A stretch of 10,900 bases of DNA from an uncultured Sphingopyxis sp. (GTDB lineage Bacteria > Pseudomonadota > Alphaproteobacteria > Sphingomonadales > Sphingomonadaceae). The stretch spans positions 1 through 10,900 of the forward strand of contig CALFXW010000218.1 in NCBI GenBank assembly GCA_937957805.1. Reading direction: 5' to 3'. The translations under genes were made by a program, and so were the position numbers. Positions 6,407 through 10,900 of the stretch are shown in pieces; the first letter of the stretch is position 1; every line of letters starts with the position of its first letter. Below the pieces are notes generated by a model. That model was not told the origin of the DNA. It did not search any database and saw only the letters and a program-made list of their open reading frames with translations.

Positions 6407-7972
6407 CTAACGATATTGGCGCGCGCGCGCCAGTGGGCTTTGCGCGGGTGCTTTGCCGATGATGGCGACCAGAAATGCGGCAATCGTGCCCACGCATAAT
6501 TGCCATGGGAATGCCGCGATTTTGAGCATCGGCGGCAACCCCGCCCAATCGACGAAAAAAGGCTGCTGAACCAACGTGACGACAAATCCGGTGAGGAGGG
6601 CAGCAACCACGCTCCCCCCACTGCCGCGCCGGGTGAACAGCGCCGCGCCATACACGCCGAGTAAGCCGGAATAAGCAAAGCCCATCACCCCCAGCACAAA
6701 TTCGAGCAAGGGCGTGTCGGCATAGCGTTGCCACGCATAGCAGAGCACCGCCATGGCAAGCAGCGCGAGCGCCAGCAGGACGACCGCGATGCGCGCGGCC
6801 AGCACATAATGGCCCGCATCCATCGTCGTGCCGCGTGCTTCGCGCCACGGGCGATAAAAATCGGATATCGCAACCGCCGACATGGCGATGAGGCCGCTGT
6901 TGATCGCCGCTGCCGCCAGCACCCCAACTGTGATCAACCCGCGCAGGCCGGGTGGCATTTCACTCAAAATATAGGCCATGAAGATGGTGATTTTCTCACC
7001 CGAAAAATGTGCTGCTGCACCATTACCCCCCGCATAATGGAGGTAGAGCAATGACCCGATGGAGAGGAACAGCAGCACGACGGGGATTGTCGCCAATGCC
7101 GAAAGGAGGAGCGCGCGGCGCGCCTGCCGCGCATCGGCGCAGGCGAGGAAGCGCTGGCTGGTATCCTGATCCAGCCCAAAATTGCCAATGTTGAGGAGGG
7201 TGAGCCCGGTTGCCACTGCCAGCATCGAAAATGGGTGGGTAAGATCGCCCGACCAATCGAACAGGCGCAATTTGTTGATGCTCGCCCCACCGGCATCCCC
7301 CGGCGCATGGGTCAGCATCTGCCAGGCACCCGCCATATCCATTGGCAGGCTGGTCGCCATCCAGATGAGGACGAGCAGCGCCGCGCCGACGTAAAGGACA
7401 ACCTGTACCAGATCGCTCCACACCACGGCATTCAGCCCGCCCCACAGCGTGAAGGCGAGGCCGAATAGGATGAGTATCAGGCTCGCTATGGCGATGTGGC
7501 TCGCCGAAATGTCGAGAAAAATGATCATCGATACCGCGATGGCGGCGAGGTATAGGCGCGCGCCGCTCGCCAATATGCGCCCCGCCAGATACATGGCGGC
7601 TGCCGCCCGCCGCGCCAGCCCGCCATAACGCGCGTCGAGCAGTTCATAGACGGTGGTCACGCCCATCTGGTGAAAACGCGGCATTAAAAAATGGCCGACA
7701 AACAGCGCGGCAATCAGCGCCCCGATATTGGTGCTGAGATAGCTGAAATCGCTGCGATAGCTGTTGTCGGGCACCCCCAGAAAGGTTGCAGCCGACTGGG
7801 TGGTGGAGAGGACGGAGACGACCACCAGCCATGTCGGCACATGGTGGCTGGCAAGGAAATACCCCTCTGCATTGGTGATTTGCCGGCGGCTCGCCCACCA
7901 GCCTGCCAGCGCCAAAGCCATGGCATAGGCTGTGACTATCCCCCAATCCCAAATGGTGAAGCGTAACTCCAC
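6407..7972 (-). CDS. sodium:solute symporter (SSS family) of unknown substrate
   Basis: A 521-residue inner-membrane protein with about 12-13 hydrophobic segments, the usual size of the SSS (SLC5-like) family, which couples solute uptake to sodium entry. The family signature FTLWGGLNAVVWSDLVQ lies at 174-190, and GLDQDTSQRFLACADARQARRA at 266-287 is the conserved cytoplasmic loop. The early segment VVSVLSTTQSAATFLGVP (51-68) and INSGLIAMSAVAISDFY (357-373) correspond to the unwound helices that usually carry the substrate and Na2 sites. The start is taken as GTG 7972, preceded by GGGGGCAGGT. An upstream extension would run antisense to aspS and looks non-coding. It heads a unit with rnd and an I78-like lipoprotein. 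The substrate cannot be read from the sequence. Confidence 0.88.
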   Translation of the reverse strand: MELRFTIWDWGIVTAYAMALALAGWWASRRQITNAEGYFLASHHVPTWLVVVSVLSTTQSAATFLGVPDNSYRSDFSYLSTNIGALIAALFVGHFLMPRFHQMGVTTVYELLDARYGGLARRAAAAMYLAGRILASGARLYLAAIAVSMIIFLDISASHIAIASLILILFGLAFTLWGGLNAVVWSDLVQVVLYVGAALLVLIWMATSLPMDMAGAWQMLTHAPGDAGGASINKLRLFDWSGDLTHPFSMLAVATGLTLLNIGNFGLDQDTSQRFLACADARQARRALLLSALATIPVVLLFLSIGSLLYLHYAGGNGAAAHFSGEKITIFMAYILSEMPPGLRGLITVGVLAAAAINSGLIAMSAVAISDFYRPWREARGTTMDAGHYVLAARIAVVLLALALLAMAVLCYAWQRYADTPLLEFVLGVMGFAYSGLLGVYGAALFTRRGSGGSVVAALLTGFVVTLVQQPFFVDWAGLPPMLKIAAFPWQLCVGTIAAFLVAIIGKAPAQSPLARARQYR

Positions 7973-8092
7973 ACCTGCCCCCGCATGATTTTGTCGTTTG
8001 ACCCGCGATGGCGCGGTGATGCGCCGCTGACAAGCCCCCACACGCACCCTTTTACTTGACAAAATGGGGCGGAGCGGGCTTTGCGCCCCCCC
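7973..8092. promoter_or_regulatory. divergent intergenic region between the symporter gene and aspS
   Basis: This 120-base gap must contain promoters for both directions. On the + strand a consensus -35 box TTGACA lies at 8056-8061, but no good -10 box follows at 16-18 bases, so any transcript would have a very short leader before ATG 8093. TTTTGTC near 7988 and GACAAAA at 8058-8064 form a distant inverted repeat of unknown meaning. No boxes stand out on the - strand. Confidence 0.35.
8071..8083 (+). promoter_or_regulatory. ribosome binding site and possible TTG start of aspS
   Basis: GGAG at 8071-8074 is 6 bases before an in-frame TTG at 8081, but 18 bases before the ATG at 8093 that family homology favours. 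A C-run (CGCCCCCCC) lies between the two. Initiation at TTG would add only four residues (Met-Arg-Pro-Pro). Confidence 0.45.
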
Positions 8093-9877
8093 ATGCATAT
8101 ATATCGCACGCATCATTGCGGCGCGCTTCGCGCCACCCATGTCGGTGAAACCATCCGCCTGTCGGGCTGGGTGCATCGCAAGCGCGACCATGGCGGCGTT
8201 TTGTTTGTCGATTTGCGCGACCATTATGGCATCACGCAAATTGTTGCGGACGGGGATTCCCCTGCGCTTTCGATCCTTGAAAATCTGCGCGTTGAAAGCG
8301 TGGTGACCATCGATGGTGTGGTGAAAGCGCGCGATGGCGCGACGGTCAATGCGACGCTGCCGACCGGCGCGATAGAGGTGTTTGCGCGCGGGGCCAATAT
8401 ACTCAGCCGTGCCGAAGAATTGCCGATGCCGGTGGCGGGCGAACAGGAATATCCAGAGGATATTCGCCTGCGTTACCGTTTCCTCGACCTGCGCCGCGAA
8501 ACCTTGCACGCCAATATTGTGACGCGCACGCGGATTATTTCGGACATCCGCCGCAGCATGGAGACGGCGGGCTTTACCGAATATTCGACCCCGATTTTGA
8601 CCGCCAGTAGCCCAGAGGGTGCGCGCGATTTCCTCGTCCCCAGCCGTATCCACGCGGGTAAGTTTTTTGCGCTGCCGCAAGCACCCCAGCAATATAAGCA
8701 ATTGTTGATGGTCGCGGGGTTCGACCGTTATTTCCAGATTGCGCCTTGTTTCCGCGACGAAGACCCGCGCGCAGACCGCCTGCCCGGTGAGTTTTACCAG
8801 CTCGACCTCGAAATGAGTTTCGTCACGCAGGAAGAGGTTTGGGAAACGATGGAACCGGTCATGGCGGGCGTGTTCGAACGCTTTGCCAATGGCAAGAAAG
8901 TGACTCCGGCCGGCAGTTTCCCGCGCATCCCTTATGCAGAGGCGATGCTGAAATATGGCAGCGACAAGCCTGATTTGCGTAACCCGCTGATCATCACCGA
9001 TGTTGGCGAACATTTCCACGGGTCAGGTTTTGGCCTGTTCGCGCAGATTGTCGGCAATGGCGGCACGGTGCGCGCCATCCCCGCGCCCGGCACGGCGGAC
9101 AAGAGCCGCAAATTTTTTGACGATATGAACCAATGGGCGCGCGATGAGGGTTATGCGGGTCTTGGCTATGTCACGCGTAAGGGCGGCGAATTTGGCGGCC
9201 CGATTGCCAAAAACCATGGGGCAGAGGGGATGGCCGCGCTCTACGCTGCGCTCGGCCTTGGCGATGATGATGGCTGCTTCTTTGCGGCGGGCGATGCCGA
9301 TGCTGCGGCCAAGCTGGCAGGGGCTGCACGCACCCGCGTTGCCAGCCAACTCGACCTCATCGATGCCGACAGCTTTGCCTTTGCATGGATTGTCGATTTC
9401 CCGTTCTACGAATGGGATGCGGACAACAAGAAGCTCGATTTCGCGCATAATCCCTTTTCGATGCCACAGGGCGGGATGGACGCGTTGGCGGGGCAGGATC
9501 CGCTGTCGATCAAGGCCTATCAATATGATCTGGTCTGCAACGGCTTTGAGCTGGCGTCAGGTTCGATCCGCAACCAGCACCCCGATTTGATGGTCAAGGC
9601 GTTCGAACTGACCGGGCTGACACAGGCAGATGTCGAGGCGCGTTTTGGTGGCATGTACCGCGCCTTCCAATATGGCGCGCCGCCGCATGGCGGGATGGCG
9701 GCCGGGGTGGATCGGATGGTGATGCTGCTCGTCGGGGCACAGAATCTGCGCGAAGTGACGCTGTTTCCGATGAACCAGCGCGCCGAAGATTTGTTGATGG
9801 GTGCGCCGTCCACGCCAGAGGCAAAGCAATTGACCGAACTGCATATCAAGGTCGTGGAGCCGCCCAAGGCGGGCTAA
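8093..9877 (+). CDS. aspS: aspartate--tRNA ligase, likely non-discriminating (Asp/Asn)
   Basis: This class IIb synthetase charges tRNA-Asp. The 594-residue length matches bacterial-type AspRS. An OB-fold anticodon domain at ~1-105 (SGWVHRKRDHGG) is followed by the catalytic core, with a flipping loop ASSPEGARDFLVPSR at 171-185, motif 2 FRDEDPRADR at 220-229, a GAD insertion at roughly 290-420, and motif 3 GAPPHGGMAAGVDR at 528-541. The anticodon-domain motif RDHGG, with His33, is the form known from non-discriminating enzymes such as that of Pseudomonas aeruginosa; E. coli-type discriminating enzymes have Leu there. So it probably also makes Asp-tRNA-Asn for the GatCAB amidotransferase. ATG 8093 begins the normal family N-terminus MHIYRTH; an in-frame TTG at 8081 is better placed relative to GGAG. 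It is divergent from the symporter gene and ends directly against greB. Confidence 0.96.
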   Translation: MHIYRTHHCGALRATHVGETIRLSGWVHRKRDHGGVLFVDLRDHYGITQIVADGDSPALSILENLRVESVVTIDGVVKARDGATVNATLPTGAIEVFARGANILSRAEELPMPVAGEQEYPEDIRLRYRFLDLRRETLHANIVTRTRIISDIRRSMETAGFTEYSTPILTASSPEGARDFLVPSRIHAGKFFALPQAPQQYKQLLMVAGFDRYFQIAPCFRDEDPRADRLPGEFYQLDLEMSFVTQEEVWETMEPVMAGVFERFANGKKVTPAGSFPRIPYAEAMLKYGSDKPDLRNPLIITDVGEHFHGSGFGLFAQIVGNGGTVRAIPAPGTADKSRKFFDDMNQWARDEGYAGLGYVTRKGGEFGGPIAKNHGAEGMAALYAALGLGDDDGCFFAAGDADAAAKLAGAARTRVASQLDLIDADSFAFAWIVDFPFYEWDADNKKLDFAHNPFSMPQGGMDALAGQDPLSIKAYQYDLVCNGFELASGSIRNQHPDLMVKAFELTGLTQADVEARFGGMYRAFQYGAPPHGGMAAGVDRMVMLLVGAQNLREVTLFPMNQRAEDLLMGAPSTPEAKQLTELHIKVVEPPKAG

Positions 9878-10324
9878 TCATTCGGGGTAGCTGATTTCCA
9901 TGACTTCCCACGCCTTGCTGCCCGTGGGGAGGGTGACACTGCGCACGTCGCCCACCGCTGCACCGCGCAGCGCGCGCGCCAGCGGGCTGTTCCAGCCGAT
10001 GTACCCCGCCGCTGCATCCGCCTCATCATCGCCCAAGATGGTGAGCGTGCGCCGGGCATCCTCAGCATCCGCGATGGTGATGCGCGCGCCGAAATAGACG
10101 CGTGACCGATCCTGCTGCGCGGCAGGGTCGATGACGCGCGCTGCCTTCATCCGCCGCGCAAGAAAGCCGAGCCGCCGGTCAATTTCGCGCATTTTTTTGC
10201 GGCCATAAATATAGTCACCATTTTCGCTGCGGTCGCCATTGCCCGCTGCCCAGCTGACGATTTCGACGATTTTGGGGCGCTCAACCCCCAATAATTGTGC
10301 ATATTCCGCGCGCATCGCCGCCAA
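9878..10324 (-). CDS. greB: transcript cleavage factor GreB, N-terminus disrupted
   Basis: GreB enters the secondary channel of backtracked RNA polymerase and stimulates cleavage of the extruded RNA. The sequence aligns from E. coli GreB position 10 onward: the coiled-coil arm ERPKIVEIVSWAAGNGDRSENGDYIYG has both tip acids (Asp31 and Glu34 counted from TTG 10324), and the C-terminal domain with PLARALRGAAVGD is complete. EIDRR together with the long basic segment after it favours GreB over GreA. What is missing is the normal first ~9 residues. TTG 10324 is the only in-frame start near the fold; an ATG at 10344 is in another frame and would join only with an indel between. This defect lies at the edge of a sequence of foreign style, so it may be an assembly effect. 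Codon choice (7 GAA, 3 GAG) matches the rest of the window. The TGA stop abuts the aspS TAA. Confidence 0.88.
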   Translation of the reverse strand: MAAMRAEYAQLLGVERPKIVEIVSWAAGNGDRSENGDYIYGRKKMREIDRRLGFLARRMKAARVIDPAAQQDRSRVYFGARITIADAEDARRTLTILGDDEADAAAGYIGWNSPLARALRGAAVGDVRSVTLPTGSKAWEVMEISYPE

Positions 10325-10898
10325 TCCGGGTGATTCGTCGGCATGGCTGGCGCTGGCCCTGCTGACCGGCCAGCCTGGCGGCGTGGCGCCGCTGGATGAT
10401 CTCGACGAGCTGCTCCGGGCGGCGCAGCTTGTTCTGGATCTGGGCCTCGGTGACGTCGTAGTTGGTCTGGAAGTCGACCCCGTCCTCGTAGAGCTGATCC
10501 CACGAGCTCGGGTCGTCGACGTACTGGCTGGCCCGCTTGCCCTTGAGCGGCAGGCGGCAGAACGACGCCGGCCGGGCGCTCAGCCAGGACCACAGCTCGG
10601 GTCCCAGGCTCTGCTCGAAGATGCGCAGGTCGTCGTCGAGCTTGCTGTAGACCTCGCCAAAGCGGGTGCAGAAGCCGGCGGCCTCCTCACCGCCCTCCTT
10701 GGCGATGCGCGCGAGGGTGATGCGCAGGAGCACCACATCGTCGACGAAGCGCTCGGGCCCGCTGCCCTCTTGAGGGCTCAGCGAGCCGATGAGTACGGAA
10801 GCTGCGAGCTCGCGAGCGCCGCGCTCGAGATCCGGCTCGGTGATGGCCTCCTGCAAGATCTTCAGGTCGAACGGAAAGGTCACCAGATACTCACTGAC
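10281..10898 (-). CDS. partial open reading frame of a YkvA/DUF1232-like protein, foreign style, 3' end artificial
   Basis: The frame is open from the right edge; GTG 10883 is a possible start but upstream codons are also open, so it is probably partial at the 5' end. The visible text FPFDLKILQEAI, ERGARELAAS, FVDDVVLLRITLARIA recalls the helical YkvA/DUF1232-type proteins, with a longer C-terminal part (LDDDLRIFEQSLGPELWSWL, FQTNYDVTEAQIQNKLRRPEQ) reminiscent of myxobacterial hypothetical proteins. That assignment is from memory and weak. All 16 glutamate codons are GAG, unlike GAA-rich neighbours. The last ~14 codons (10281-10324) are greB DNA read in the wrong frame, so the real C-terminus is not in this window. 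No signal peptide or membrane segment is seen. Confidence 0.5.
   Translation of the reverse strand, partial: VSEYLVTFPFDLKILQEAITEPDLERGARELAASVLIGSLSPQEGSGPERFVDDVVLLRITLARIAKEGGEEAAGFCTRFGEVYSKLDDDLRIFEQSLGPELWSWLSARPASFCRLPLKGKRASQYVDDPSSWDQLYEDGVDFQTNYDVTEAQIQNKLRRPEQLVEIIQRRHAARLAGQQGQRQPCRRITRIGGDARGICTIIGG
10325..10370. other. apparent junction between two different genomes
   Basis: Left of about 10,325 the DNA is intact greB in GAA-rich Sphingomonad codon style. Right of about 10,370 it is a different coding frame with exclusive GAG and CTC/CTG/GTC/ATC choice. The greB start lies in the break, and the right-hand frame runs out of sense inside greB. No insertion-sequence end, tRNA or direct repeat marks the join, which fits a chimeric assembly better than a mobile insertion. 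Confidence 0.6.
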
Positions 10899-10900
10899 TC

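Noticed and set aside
6396..6848. Upstream extension of the rnd frame
   Set aside because: It overlaps the symporter C-terminus on the same strand in another frame and has no homology to RNase D.
7973..9019. 349-residue upstream extension of the symporter frame
   Set aside because: It lies antisense to aspS and shows no membrane or family pattern; symporter homology begins near GTG 7972.
9023..9523. 166-residue frame antisense to aspS
   Set aside because: Shadow of the AspRS GAD and core region; no motif.
10147..10593. 148-residue frame across the junction
   Set aside because: It reads both greB and the foreign gene out of frame, and its text (Arg/Pro/Gly-rich) resembles neither.
1..10900. 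CRISPR array, tRNA, rRNA, insertion sequence or prophage module
   Set aside because: I saw no regularly spaced repeats, no cloverleaf or rRNA core text, and no transposase or integrase motifs on either strand.

Overview
The window looks like an ordinary housekeeping segment of an alphaproteobacterium, most likely order Sphingomonadales. This rests on recalled protein style and gene set, not on a database search: a non-discriminating-type AspRS, an HdaA-like protein behind a DUF2066 exported protein, RNase D followed by an I78-type lipoprotein, and a GreB ending next to aspS. Composition is GC-rich, with frequent GAA (Glu), ATT and TTG codons. The last ~550 bases (about 10,340 to the end) do not match this background and look like they come from a different genome.

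Layout from left to right. 3-236 (+) is the 3' end of an unrecognised gene. 320-742 (+) is ndk, followed by an intrinsic terminator whose stem is fully paired only in the + strand transcript. 803-2921 (-) is a purM-purN operon with an 8-base overlap. Its PurN carries a fused C-terminal MmcQ/YjbR-like domain and an N-terminal extension encoded by a palindromic element. 2981-4894 (+) is a DUF2066-type secreted protein followed, with no spacer, by an HdaA/Hda-like DnaA-family ATPase that has a clamp-binding motif. 4895-7972 (-) is a three-gene unit: an SSS-family sodium:solute symporter, RNase D, and an I78-like lipoprotein. 8093-9877 (+) is aspS. 9878-10324 (-) is greB, which lacks only its first few residues. 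10281-10898 (-) is an open reading frame of different codon style, resembling a YkvA/DUF1232-type protein of myxobacterial flavour.

Functionally the window joins nucleotide metabolism (ndk, purM, purN), replication control (HdaA), RNA processing (rnd), translation (aspS) and transcription fidelity (greB), with a transporter and envelope proteins between. Packing is tight: the two convergent pairs 4894/4895 and 9877/9878 meet stop codon to stop codon, both written TAATCA. I found no tRNA, rRNA, CRISPR array, insertion sequence or gene-free stretch over 300 bases, and no convincing new defence or mobile system. The items most worth a second look are the apparent chimeric junction at the right end, the PurN-YjbR fusion and the palindrome inside the purN coding sequence.
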